Shown here: one piece after another, positions 6,715-13,871 of the stretch
Numbering within the stretch: the stretch's first letter is position 1
Layout of the letters: each line of letters starts with the position of its first letter
Assembly (NCBI GenBank): GCA_001067655.1
Contig: JUNU01000187.1
Coordinates: forward strand, 1 to 19,178
DNA: 19,178 bases
Source: Neisseria lactamica
Lineage (GTDB): Bacteria; Pseudomonadota; Gammaproteobacteria; Burkholderiales; Neisseriaceae
Reading direction: 5' to 3'
The notes under the pieces: generated by a model
Seen by the model: the letters and a program-made list of their open reading frames with translations, nothing else
Database searches by the model: none
Told to the model about the DNA's origin: nothing
Position numbers and translations under genes: made by a program

Positions 6715-7053
6715 ATGTCTCGCTCTTCGCTTTTCCTGCCGCTGTTTTTGATTATCTTCGGTGCCGTTTGGTTTTTGAAAACGACGGACATCCTGCCCGC
6801 AACTTCGACCATCGTGTCCGCCGGTATGGTGGTGGCGGGGATTGCGGTTTTGGTGATGGACGGCGTCAACAAGCAGTCTATTGTTTCAGGCCCGCTGCTG
6901 GTGTATATCGGCGTGGCGGTGTATCTGCACAATCAATACTGGCTCGGCTATTCGCCGCTGGTTGCTTTGGGAATGATGGTGCTGGGCTGCCTGCTGCTGC
7001 TTTCGCGCAGCGATATAGTGCCTTATAAGCAGCATAAACAGCAGGATAACTAA
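6715..7053 (+). CDS. small four-helix membrane protein (LiaF-TM/DUF5668-like)
   Basis: The 112-residue protein has four predicted membrane helices (about 5-21, 27-49, 57-72, 79-97) and a short polar tail (SDIVPYKQHKQQDN). The first helix pair (LFLPLFLIIFGAVWFLKTTDILP) resembles the LiaF/DUF5668-type transmembrane module, where G and W follow a leucine-rich stretch. That module is found in cell-envelope stress and phage-shock-related proteins, but this copy lacks any soluble domain. Function is not known. The start at 6715 is set by GGAG at 6704-6707. The variant DUS hairpin lies immediately upstream and a DUS-pair terminator follows, so expression must come by read-through from smpB or from a promoter I cannot see. 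Confidence 0.75.
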   Translation: MSRSSLFLPLFLIIFGAVWFLKTTDILPATSTIVSAGMVVAGIAVLVMDGVNKQSIVSGPLLVYIGVAVYLHNQYWLGYSPLVALGMMVLGCLLLLSRSDIVPYKQHKQQDN

Positions 7054-7068
7054 GACCCCCTCCCTGCA

Positions 7069-7118
7069 AAGGTCGTCTGAAAATGGTATAATCCGCCGTT
7101 TTCAGACGACCTGTTTTG
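7069..7118 (+). terminator. DUS-pair hairpin with an extended -10 in its loop
   Basis: Arms 7070-7083 and 7099-7112 pair perfectly over 14 bp around a 15-base loop. The right arm is followed by GTTTTGTT. It lies 16 bases after the stop at 7053 and should end that transcript. The loop contains TGGTATAAT (7084-7092), a perfect extended -10 on the plus strand. New transcripts would begin inside the right arm and therefore could not form the hairpin. Confidence 0.75.
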
Positions 7119-7234
7119 TTATTGTTTTTCTGACAATATTTCAATAAACAAAAGTAAGTGGAGTGTGGGCTGAAGCCGTATTATAGTTTTTTCATTTGCT
7201 GATTTGACTAACTAGTGAAGATGAGATTAAAGAT

Positions 7235-7663
7235 ATGAAAATTATTGGGCTATCTAACGTGGGGAATTCTGGTAAAACGACCACATTAAATTTGGTTATT
7301 GATAAACTGCAGGAACCAGAATATGGTTATAAGTTAGTACCAGAAAAAAAGCCAAACACAAAAGACAAAAGAGTTTTATTGCAGTCCAAAAAATTAAAAA
7401 TCTGCATCACTACATTTGGAGATAATGGTGCAGAGACGAAAAAAAATATTGATTTTTTCAAGAAACATAAACCAGATATTGCCATTTCCGCAGCACGGTC
7501 ACGGGGTGATACCCGTGATTTACTAAATGGCTATGCTGAATCACAGGGTACAAAAGTTATATGGCTGGAAAAGCGAAGAGCAGAAAACGAAAAAGAACGA
7601 TCTACACTCAATGAAAAAGACGCCGATGTGATCTTGACATATACCCTAAGTAAGGATAACTAA
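7235..7663 (+). CDS. orphan P-loop NTPase-like protein, AT-rich, unknown function
   Basis: The 142-residue protein starts MKIIGLSNVGNSGKTTTLNL, a Walker A-like loop (NVGNSGKT, 8-15) in which the first glycine is replaced by N8. A hydrophobic strand KICITTFGDN (54-63) is a plausible Walker B or switch position. KPDIAISAARSRGDT (79-93) looks like a further strand-plus-loop. The layout resembles small SIMIBI/MobB-type P-loop proteins, but I do not recognise a named family. The gene is much more AT-rich than its neighbours, has no DUS, a weak Shine-Dalgarno (AAAGAT) and AT-rich flanks. It is wedged between a DUS terminator and guaA, which suggests horizontal insertion. A nucleotide-dependent role is inferred only from the P-loop. 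Confidence 0.75.
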   Translation: MKIIGLSNVGNSGKTTTLNLVIDKLQEPEYGYKLVPEKKPNTKDKRVLLQSKKLKICITTFGDNGAETKKNIDFFKKHKPDIAISAARSRGDTRDLLNGYAESQGTKVIWLEKRRAENEKERSTLNEKDADVILTYTLSKDN

Positions 7664-7687
7664 AAAATCATTTAATTTTTTGATTTT
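7664..7687 (+). terminator. AT-rich hairpin after the P-loop gene
   Basis: AAAATCA (7664-7670) and TGATTTT (7681-7687) pair around a 10-base TTTAATTTTT loop. The stem is weak (A/T) but sits directly at the stop codon and overlaps T runs. It may be a terminator carried with the AT-rich gene. It lies in the short gap before guaA. Confidence 0.4.
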
Positions 7688-7726
7688 AATATATTTAAAA
7701 AACCATTTTAGGAAAGCCTCAGCGCC

Positions 7727-9292
7727 ATGACCCAAGACAAAATCCTCATCCTCGACTTCGGTTCGCAAGTTACCCAGCTTATCGCCCGCCGCGTGCGCGA
7801 AGCCCATGTCTACTGCGAGCTGCATTCTTTCGACATGCCTTTGGACGAAATCAAAGCCTTCAATCCGAAAGGTATTATCCTCTCCGGCGGTCCCAATTCC
7901 GTTTACGAATCCGACTATCAAGCCGATACCGGCATCTTCGATTTGGGTATTCCGGTTTTGGGCATCTGCTACGGAATGCAGTTTATGGCGCACCACTTGG
8001 GCGGCGAAGTTCAGCCCGGCAACCAGCGCGAATTCGGTTACGCGCAAGTCAAAACCATCGATAGCGAACTGACCCGCGATATTTACGACGACGCACCGAA
8101 CACGCTCGACGTATGGATGAGCCACGGCGACAAAGTGTCCAAGCTGCCCAACGGCTTTGCCGTTATCGGCGATACCCCGTCATGCCCGATTGCCATGATG
8201 GAAAACGTCGAAAAACAATTCTACGGCATCCAATTCCACCCCGAAGTGACCCATACCAAACAAGGCCGCGCCCTGTTGAACCGCTTTGTCTTGGACATCT
8301 GCGGCGCGCAACCCAGCTGGACGATGCCGAACTACATCGAAGAAGCCGTTGCAAAAATCCGTGAACAAGTCGGCAGCGACGAAGTGATTTTGGGTCTGTC
8401 TGGCGGCGTGGATAGCTCCGTAGCCGCCGCGCTGATTCACCGCGCCATCGGCGACCAACTGACTTGCGTGTTCGTCGATCACGGCCTCTTGCGCTTAAAC
8501 GAAGGCAAAATGGTGATGGATATGTTCGCCCGCAACTTGGGTGTGAAGGTGATTCATGTCGATGCCGAAGAGCAATTCATGGCGAAACTCGCCGGCGTTA
8601 CCGACCCTGAGAAAAAACGCAAAATCATCGGCGCGGAATTTATCGAAGTATTTGATGCCGAAGAGAAAAAACTCACCAACGCCAAATGGCTGGCGCAAGG
8701 CACGATTTACCCCGACGTAATCGAATCCGCAGGCGCAAAAACCCAAAAAGCCCACGCCATCAAATCGCATCACAACGTCGGCGGCCTGCCTGAAAACATG
8801 AAGCTCAAGCTGCTCGAACCGCTGCGCGACTTGTTCAAAGACGAAGTGCGCGAACTGGGCGTCGCTTTGGGCTTGCCGCGTGAAATGGTGTACCGCCATC
8901 CGTTCCCCGGCCCCGGTTTGGGCGTGCGCATCTTGGGTGAAGTGAAAAAAGAATACGCCGATTTGCTGCGACAAGCGGACGATATTTTCATCCAAGAGCT
9001 GCGCAACACCACCGACGAAAACGGTACGTCTTGGTACGACCTGACCAGCCAAGCCTTCGCCGTGTTTCTGCCCGTCAAATCCGTCGGCGTAATGGGAGAC
9101 GGACGCACTTACGACTACGTCGTCGCACTGCGCGCAGTCATCACCAGCGACTTCATGACCGCACACTGGGCAGAACTGCCATACTCGCTGCTCGGCCGTG
9201 TGTCCAACCGCATCATCAACGAAGTCAAAGGCATCAACCGCGTGGTTTACGATGTAAGCGGCAAACCACCTGCCACGATTGAGTGGGAATAA
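7727..9292 (+). CDS. guaA: GMP synthase (glutamine-hydrolysing) GuaA
   Basis: GuaA aminates XMP to GMP using ATP and ammonia released from glutamine. The 521-residue length matches the family. The class I amidotransferase domain (about 5-195) has the catalytic triad C81 (LGICYGMQ), H171 and E173 (FHPEVTHT). The ATP-pyrophosphatase domain has the loop SGGVDSS (225-231). The C-terminal XMP-binding/dimerisation domain carries RHPFPGPGLGVRILGEV and ends in the typical YDVSGKPPATIEWE. TAGGAAAG lies about 10 bases before the ATG at 7727. No strong promoter is visible in the 63-base gap, so transcription may come from 7084-7092 through the P-loop gene. A DUS-pair terminator follows. Confidence 0.97.
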   Translation: MTQDKILILDFGSQVTQLIARRVREAHVYCELHSFDMPLDEIKAFNPKGIILSGGPNSVYESDYQADTGIFDLGIPVLGICYGMQFMAHHLGGEVQPGNQREFGYAQVKTIDSELTRDIYDDAPNTLDVWMSHGDKVSKLPNGFAVIGDTPSCPIAMMENVEKQFYGIQFHPEVTHTKQGRALLNRFVLDICGAQPSWTMPNYIEEAVAKIREQVGSDEVILGLSGGVDSSVAAALIHRAIGDQLTCVFVDHGLLRLNEGKMVMDMFARNLGVKVIHVDAEEQFMAKLAGVTDPEKKRKIIGAEFIEVFDAEEKKLTNAKWLAQGTIYPDVIESAGAKTQKAHAIKSHHNVGGLPENMKLKLLEPLRDLFKDEVRELGVALGLPREMVYRHPFPGPGLGVRILGEVKKEYADLLRQADDIFIQELRNTTDENGTSWYDLTSQAFAVFLPVKSVGVMGDGRTYDYVVALRAVITSDFMTAHWAELPYSLLGRVSNRIINEVKGINRVVYDVSGKPPATIEWE

Positions 9293-9313
9293 AAGTAGAG
9301 ATATAAACGCATG

Positions 9314-9350
9314 AAAAAGGTCGTCTGAAATAGTTTCAGACGACCTTTTG
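9314..9350 (+). terminator. DUS-pair terminator of guaA
   Basis: Exact DUS at 9318-9329 and 9335-9346 are separated by 5 bases, preceded by AAAA and followed by TTTT. It lies about 20 bases beyond the guaA stop. It marks the right edge of the housekeeping block. Confidence 0.88.
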
Positions 9351-9609
9351 GTTTTTATAAAAGAATAATGGAACAAGGAGATCGCCGAAGTACGTTGAGA
9401 CAATATAAGGAGAAAACGCGATGTCGTCCTAACGAATTTCATTTGCCAAAAAATAAAGCGGTCGTTCATGTAGCAAATACAGAACGACCGCTTGAGTTCA
9501 GCACCATTTTAGATTGTCTTCGACAGCAAACAACTAAGGGTCTGCTGTCTTAATGATTCATGGCATGAATATATAGAAGACAAATCATGCGATACCATTA
9601 TTCAAGGGT
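9351..9609. other. guaA-tssC intergenic junction without a supported gene
   Basis: These 259 bases separate guaA from the T6SS block. I see a strong Shine-Dalgarno (AAGGAGA, 9407-9413) followed by ATG-TCG-TCC-TAA (9421-9432), a start that stops after three codons and looks like a gene remnant. I also see a perfect 12-bp hairpin (9456-9493) and a small palindrome ATTCAT-GGC-ATGAAT (9556-9570) near the tssC 3' end. An open frame at 9368-9553 could encode 61 residues (MEQGDRRSTL...), but it runs through the hairpin and matches nothing I know. The region could be a scar from insertion of the T6SS island. Confidence 0.5.
9456..9493. terminator. non-DUS hairpin, likely tssC-side terminator
   Basis: AAGCGGTCGTTC (9456-9467) and GAACGACCGCTT (9482-9493) are perfectly complementary over 12 bp with a 14-base loop. 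Read on the minus strand the stem would lie about 120 bases past the tssC stop. There is no long T run. The arms do not match the Neisseria DUS; the right arm read on the minus strand contains CAAGCGGTC. Confidence 0.5.
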
Positions 9610-11139
9610 TTATTTTTTCTCTTTCGGCATTTGAGATACCAAGGACAGGTTTACATCCAAGCCTTCGATTTGGAAGTGAGGACGGGCAAACAGGCGCACT
9701 TTAAAGAAGCCGGGGTTGTCTTCGATATCTTCAACCAAGACTTTGGCTTCACGCAGAGGATGCGTTGCCTGCAACTCATCGCTTGGATCTGTCATTTCAG
9801 TAACCAATGTATTGATCCAAGTGTTCAATTCCAGTTCGAGCATACGGCGGTCTTTGGTTGTACCGATGTTTTCGCGTTGGATCAGCTTGAGATAGTGAGC
9901 CAGACGGGAAAGCAGGAAAACGTAAGGCAAACGGGCATTGATGCGGCTGTTTGCCGTCGCTTCTTTGGTTTCGTAGAGCGCAGGTTTTTGCGCTGAGTTG
10001 GCCGAGAAGAAGCAGGCGTAATCGCGGTTTTTATAGAAAGACAGCGGTACGAAGCCCAAGTTGGCAAATTCAAATTCACGGGTTTCAGGAATCAGGACTT
10101 CGGTAGGAATTTTCACTTGGTTGCCAGTACCCAAATCATACATATGGATAGGCAAATCTTCGATCAAACCACCGGCTTGAGGTCCGCGGATTTGGACGCA
10201 CCAGCCATTGTTAATAAAGCTGCGAACCATGTTGGCAGCGAAGGCAAAGGATGCGTTTGCCCATAAGTAACGATCGTGTTCAGTGCCCTTAACTTGTTCT
10301 TCGTAATTGAAGCTGCGTACAGGAACTGTATCACTACCGTAAGGCAGGCGGGCGAGGAAGCGGGGCAGGGTCAAACCGATATAGCGTGCATCATCGGTCT
10401 CACGGAAACTTTTCCATTTGATGTATTCGGCACGGTCCATATAGTTCGCCAAATCCTGAATGCCGGCGACTTCTTCCATGCTTTCCTTCCCGAAGAAAGA
10501 TGGACCGACAGAGCCGATGAATGGCATGTGTGCAGAGGCGGAGACGCGTGAAATATTGCGCAGCAAAGCCATGTCTTGCGGGCTGCGGTCAAATTCGTAG
10601 TTGGAGATGACTGCGCCGATAGGTTCGCCGCCCGGGGTGTCGTATTCATTGCTATAGGTGTGGCGATACAGTCCGCTTTGGACGATTTCAGGCGCATCTT
10701 CAAAGTCTTGAATCAAGTCTTCTTTGGATACGTCGAGAATTTCGATTTTAACGTTGTGACGGAAGTCTGTACGGTCAACCAAGAATTTCAAGCCGCGCCA
10801 TGCAGATTCGATTTTTTGGAATTCCTCGTTATGGAGGATTTCATCTAATTGGCGGCTGAGTTGTTCGTCAATGCGTGCGATATGGTAGTCCAATAGGCTT
10901 TTGTCGAGGCGTTCTACTTTTTGAGATGAGTCCTGAATCATCTTTAAAAATACGCTGACCGCTGCTGCGATGCGTTCATCCGCAGAGGCTTCGGACATTT
11001 TTTCGGCGCTTTGGAACTGTTCGATGTCGATGACGGAGTCGACGGCGTTTAAATTGATTTTTTGGCACAGCGCTTCATAAACACTGGCTGTGTTTTCTTG
11101 TTCTATAACGGTTGTTTGGGCTTCTTGGCGTTTTTGCAT
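9610..11139 (-). CDS. tssC: T6SS contractile sheath large subunit TssC (VipB/ImpC)
   Basis: TssC pairs with TssB to build the contractile sheath around the Hcp tube in the cytoplasm. The 509-residue protein is full length (family about 490-510). Recognisable stretches are EEFQKIESAWRGLKFLV near residue 105, the GGEPIGAVISNYEFDRSP segment, SASAHMPFIGSV, ANASFAFAANM, the FVPLSFYKNRDYACFFSAN segment and the conserved C-terminal end HFQIEGLDVNLSLVSQMP. The ATG at 11139 has AAGGAT about 7 bases upstream on the minus strand. tssB lies 40 bases upstream in the same direction; the gap holds one exact DUS (11162-11173). The two sheath genes therefore form a unit separate from, and divergent to, tssK. 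Confidence 0.96.
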   Translation of the reverse strand: MQKRQEAQTTVIEQENTASVYEALCQKINLNAVDSVIDIEQFQSAEKMSEASADERIAAAVSVFLKMIQDSSQKVERLDKSLLDYHIARIDEQLSRQLDEILHNEEFQKIESAWRGLKFLVDRTDFRHNVKIEILDVSKEDLIQDFEDAPEIVQSGLYRHTYSNEYDTPGGEPIGAVISNYEFDRSPQDMALLRNISRVSASAHMPFIGSVGPSFFGKESMEEVAGIQDLANYMDRAEYIKWKSFRETDDARYIGLTLPRFLARLPYGSDTVPVRSFNYEEQVKGTEHDRYLWANASFAFAANMVRSFINNGWCVQIRGPQAGGLIEDLPIHMYDLGTGNQVKIPTEVLIPETREFEFANLGFVPLSFYKNRDYACFFSANSAQKPALYETKEATANSRINARLPYVFLLSRLAHYLKLIQRENIGTTKDRRMLELELNTWINTLVTEMTDPSDELQATHPLREAKVLVEDIEDNPGFFKVRLFARPHFQIEGLDVNLSLVSQMPKEKK

Positions 11140-11161
11140 ATTTTAAATCCTTACGGGTGTT

Positions 11162-11173
11162 TTCAGACGACCT
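11162..11173 (-). repeat. DNA uptake sequence between tssB and tssC
   Basis: An exact DUS read on the minus strand, in the 40-base spacer between the two sheath genes. It has no inverted partner nearby, so it does not form a terminator. It is the only exact copy between 9347 and 16571. Confidence 0.9.
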
Positions 11174-11179
11174 TGTGTT

Positions 11180-11677
11180 TTATTTGTTAACAGGTGCAAT
11201 TTTTTCGAGGCGGTCGCGCAGTTCGGCAGACAGATTTTCGTCACGCAAGATGGTTTCCAGTTCGCGACGGAATGCCGAATCGTCCAACAGGTTGGATTTC
11301 AAGTCACGGAGCAGGTTGCGCATAGCCAATAAAGCACGCAGCTCGGGAACATTTTGTGCAATTTGTTCCGGGTGGAAATCACGCATAGATTTAAAATTCA
11401 AATTGATGTTCATCTCGCCGCCGACCGGGGATAGGGTGTTTTTCACAGTCAGGTTGGCTTTGGGGTTGAAGTCAGATAATACGGAGTCAAAGTTGTTTTT
11501 GTTGATATTGACTTTTTCTTTTTCGGCAAGGTCGCGTTTGTCTTGACCATTGCTGTAATCACCGGTGACTAAAAGCTTGAGCGGAAGCTCGACTTTTTTC
11601 TGTGCGCCTCCGGTATGGAGGTCTAGTTTGATATTGATACGTGAAGGTGGAACTTCGTTTTGGAAACTTTTGCTCAC
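11180..11677 (-). CDS. tssB: T6SS contractile sheath small subunit TssB (VipA/ImpB)
   Basis: TssB is the small sheath protein that interlocks with TssC. The 165-residue product is the usual size. Its N-terminus MSKSFQNEVPPSRINIKLDL, ELPLKLLVTGDYS, the VNINKNNFDSVLSDFNP strand and the helical C-terminus (LRALLAMRNLLRDLKSNLLDD) are all family-like. The start is GTG at 11677 on the minus strand, with AGGA about 7 bases upstream. A near-consensus promoter lies at 11770-11798, giving a leader of about 85 bases. It is first in the leftward tssB-tssC unit. Confidence 0.96.
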   Translation of the reverse strand: MSKSFQNEVPPSRINIKLDLHTGGAQKKVELPLKLLVTGDYSNGQDKRDLAEKEKVNINKNNFDSVLSDFNPKANLTVKNTLSPVGGEMNINLNFKSMRDFHPEQIAQNVPELRALLAMRNLLRDLKSNLLDDSAFRRELETILRDENLSAELRDRLEKIAPVNK

Positions 11678-11769
11678 GGCTAATCCTATTCTCTGTTATG
11701 TGTTGAAGGGAAAATCTTTCGTTTCAAATGAAATATAAATACTAAATTTGGATATATTTCTATCTAAAT

Positions 11770-11798
11770 AGTATAAATGTTAGGTATACTGTTGTCTA
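11770..11798 (-). promoter_or_regulatory. tssB promoter (TAGACA-17-TATACT)
   Basis: On the minus strand the -35 is TAGACA (11793-11798, five of six consensus bases) and the -10 is TATACT (11770-11775, five of six), with exactly 17 bases between. This is the best complete sigma-70 promoter in the window and points at tssB. Its spacer contains the candidate tssK -10 on the other strand. Confidence 0.65.
11785..11790 (+). promoter_or_regulatory. candidate tssK -10 box
   Basis: TATACT on the plus strand lies 56 bases before the tssK GTG. No good -35 is present at 16-18 bases, which may reflect activator dependence or a wrong call. It sits inside the tssB promoter spacer, so RNA polymerase could hardly use both sites at once. 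Confidence 0.4.
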
Positions 11799-11845
11799 TT
11801 GCATTCAAAATTTATCTGACAAAAGGTATTTAAAAGGTATAAACA

Positions 11846-13192
11846 GTGAGATTTCATAAACCATTATGGGAAGAGGGTGTCTTGCTCTCTCCTCAGCACT
11901 TCCAACAACAAAACGTTTTTAATAGTTACATTTATGCAACAGTAATAAAATTGATGGGTGAATTCAAGTGGGGATGTTTTCGTTGCGAGTTCGACCAGCA
12001 GACGCTTGAATTAGGAAAAATTAAATTGAATGAGCTTCAGGCCTGCCTGCCTGACGGAACTCTAATCGACTTGCAGTCGGGCAGTGGCTCTGTTGAAGTT
12101 CGTGATATTAATAGCCTGCCTATGAGAGCAAGAAATACAGTGCTGTTGGCTCTCCCAGTTTATCAAGCGCATGTACCGAATTTGGTGGATGAAAACGGGG
12201 CTGGAAATACCCCCAGAAGGTTTGTGAAAAAGTTCGAGCAAGTTGAGGATTTATTTTCCGCTGAGGAGGCAGAACTTGCCGTTGAGCAATTAAATTTACA
12301 AATTCGTTTTGATTTCGAGGATAATGACGATTACATTACATGCCCAATCGGAGTAGTGGAAAAAAACGAGAATGGGGCATTGATTTGGTCTAAAGACTAC
12401 ATCCCTCCATTATTGTCGATTACAGGTTCGGAAGTTTTACTTTCATGTCTGAATAGAATCACTTTACTGGTGTTGTCCCGTATAGATAACTTATCAGCCC
12501 GCCGTCGGGCGCGTAGTGAAAATACGGTCGATTTTTCTGTGTCTGATTCGACATTGTTTTGGTTCTTGCACGGATTAAATACGATTTATCCTGAATTGAA
12601 ACATTTGAATGATTATCCGCAGCAACATCCAGAGGAGCTTTATAAGCTCTTAGTGCGTCTGCTTGGTATGTTGTACACATTCAGGGTGAGTGAATCAGTT
12701 AATGAAATGGAGCCATACGATCATTTTGATCTGTTTGGAACCTTCAACCGTTTGGAGTTGAAAATCCGCAGTCTGTTAGATGAAGTCATTCCATCGCCTG
12801 TCATTGAATTGTCGTTAGAGCATACAAAATCTACACATTGGCGAGCTCAGATATTTGACAGCAGAATTGATGATAATGCGGAGTTTTATATCTCGGCACA
12901 TTCTGATTCCGTTGTTTTTGCTGAATTGCAGAAGCAATTGCCATTGGTTAGCAAAATTGGTGCACCTGAAGACGTGGAACGCGTTATCAATACGGCAGTA
13001 ATGGGAGTGCCTTTGCAGTTGTTGAATCAAACCCCTCCTGGTTTGTCGTTCCGAATGGATAATGTTTACTTCAGATTAGACAAACGGCATGTGGCATTTT
13101 CAAGAATGATGCAATCGCAGGTATGTAGTATTTACGTTCCAACATCTATACCCAATTTACATTTAAGCTTATTTGCAGTAGTGAGTATTTAA
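11846..13192 (+). CDS. tssK: T6SS baseplate protein TssK (ImpJ/VasE)
   Basis: TssK trimers connect the T6SS baseplate to the membrane complex (TssL/TssM). The 448-residue protein begins MRFHKPLWEEGVLLSPQHFQQQN, the diagnostic TssK N-terminus (W-x-EG...L-x-PQHFQQQ), and ends with VYFRLDK...IYVPTSIPNLHLSLFAVV, matching the receptor-binding end of the family. The start is GTG at 11846 with AAAAGG about 8-10 bases upstream; no nearby ATG would keep the conserved N-terminus. The gene is visibly more AT-rich than the housekeeping genes and than tssB/tssC. tssL starts one base after its stop, so translation is coupled. Confidence 0.96.
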   Translation: MRFHKPLWEEGVLLSPQHFQQQNVFNSYIYATVIKLMGEFKWGCFRCEFDQQTLELGKIKLNELQACLPDGTLIDLQSGSGSVEVRDINSLPMRARNTVLLALPVYQAHVPNLVDENGAGNTPRRFVKKFEQVEDLFSAEEAELAVEQLNLQIRFDFEDNDDYITCPIGVVEKNENGALIWSKDYIPPLLSITGSEVLLSCLNRITLLVLSRIDNLSARRRARSENTVDFSVSDSTLFWFLHGLNTIYPELKHLNDYPQQHPEELYKLLVRLLGMLYTFRVSESVNEMEPYDHFDLFGTFNRLELKIRSLLDEVIPSPVIELSLEHTKSTHWRAQIFDSRIDDNAEFYISAHSDSVVFAELQKQLPLVSKIGAPEDVERVINTAVMGVPLQLLNQTPPGLSFRMDNVYFRLDKRHVAFSRMMQSQVCSIYVPTSIPNLHLSLFAVVSI

Positions 13193-13193
13193 T

Positions 13194-13853
13194 ATGAACC
13201 ATAATCCATTGATTCGAAGTGAATTAAGAGATACTGCTTTGACCGTATCCGCATTATCGGCAGGTTTTAGGCACGAGCATGCCTCAACATGGTATGAGTA
13301 TGGCAAAACTTTGGTAGAAAATTTAAGAAAGAATTTAGCAAGCTCTGGACGCAGTGCTGAGGAGATTGAGGAGATTTCTTATGCGCAGTGTGCGCTTTTG
13401 GATGAGGTTGCACTGCAGAATCTGCAAGGAAGTGATCGAGAAGTGTGGGAAATGAATCCCATGCAAGTACATTTCTTCCAATCATACAATGCAGGCGATG
13501 TATTGTGCGACAAAATTGAAAAGCTATGCAAAGCAGGAAATGCCAATTCTTTGATCGCTGAGGCATATTTGAGTGTAATCAATTTGGGCTTCAAGGGACG
13601 TTATATTTTAGATGAAATGGCTCTCCAAAATTCACAAAATAGCTTGAAAAAAATGGTTGCTGGATTGTCTAGCAATGCGGTAACTCAAGATGGGCAAATA
13701 TTCTATGTCGATCGTAAAAGCATGCCTCTTAAGAGTTTGCTGACGATTAGTCCGATATGGGTATTTATCTGTTGTTCTGTTATTGCAGTAGTAGCTTATT
13801 TTGCATTTGGATACTATCTGGATACTTTGGCTGAACAAACTCAAGCATTATAA
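13194..13853 (+). CDS. tssL: T6SS inner-membrane protein TssL, short form (DotU/ImpK-type)
   Basis: TssL is a tail-anchored inner-membrane protein that forms the T6SS membrane complex with TssM and contacts TssK. The 219-residue protein has the DotU cytoplasmic helical bundle (LLDE at 68-71; LGFKGRY at 131-137) and one C-terminal membrane helix (about 186-208), followed by an 11-residue periplasmic tail. It therefore lacks the peptidoglycan-binding extension seen in long TssL proteins. The next gene supplies an OmpA domain, which is a likely functional complement. It follows tssK by one base and precedes the OmpA-domain gene by 18 bases. Confidence 0.93.
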   Translation: MNHNPLIRSELRDTALTVSALSAGFRHEHASTWYEYGKTLVENLRKNLASSGRSAEEIEEISYAQCALLDEVALQNLQGSDREVWEMNPMQVHFFQSYNAGDVLCDKIEKLCKAGNANSLIAEAYLSVINLGFKGRYILDEMALQNSQNSLKKMVAGLSSNAVTQDGQIFYVDRKSMPLKSLLTISPIWVFICCSVIAVVAYFAFGYYLDTLAEQTQAL

Positions 13854-13871
13854 ATTTAGAGTAATTTCATA

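Noticed and set aside
8495..9469. 324-codon open frame on the minus strand
   Set aside because: Lies opposite guaA and its terminator; low-complexity F/H/V-rich product typical of antisense frames.
9368..9553. 61-codon frame next to the T6SS block as a small effector or immunity gene
   Set aside because: It runs through a perfect 12-bp hairpin, has no proper Shine-Dalgarno spacing and no recognisable domain; kept only as an intergenic observation.
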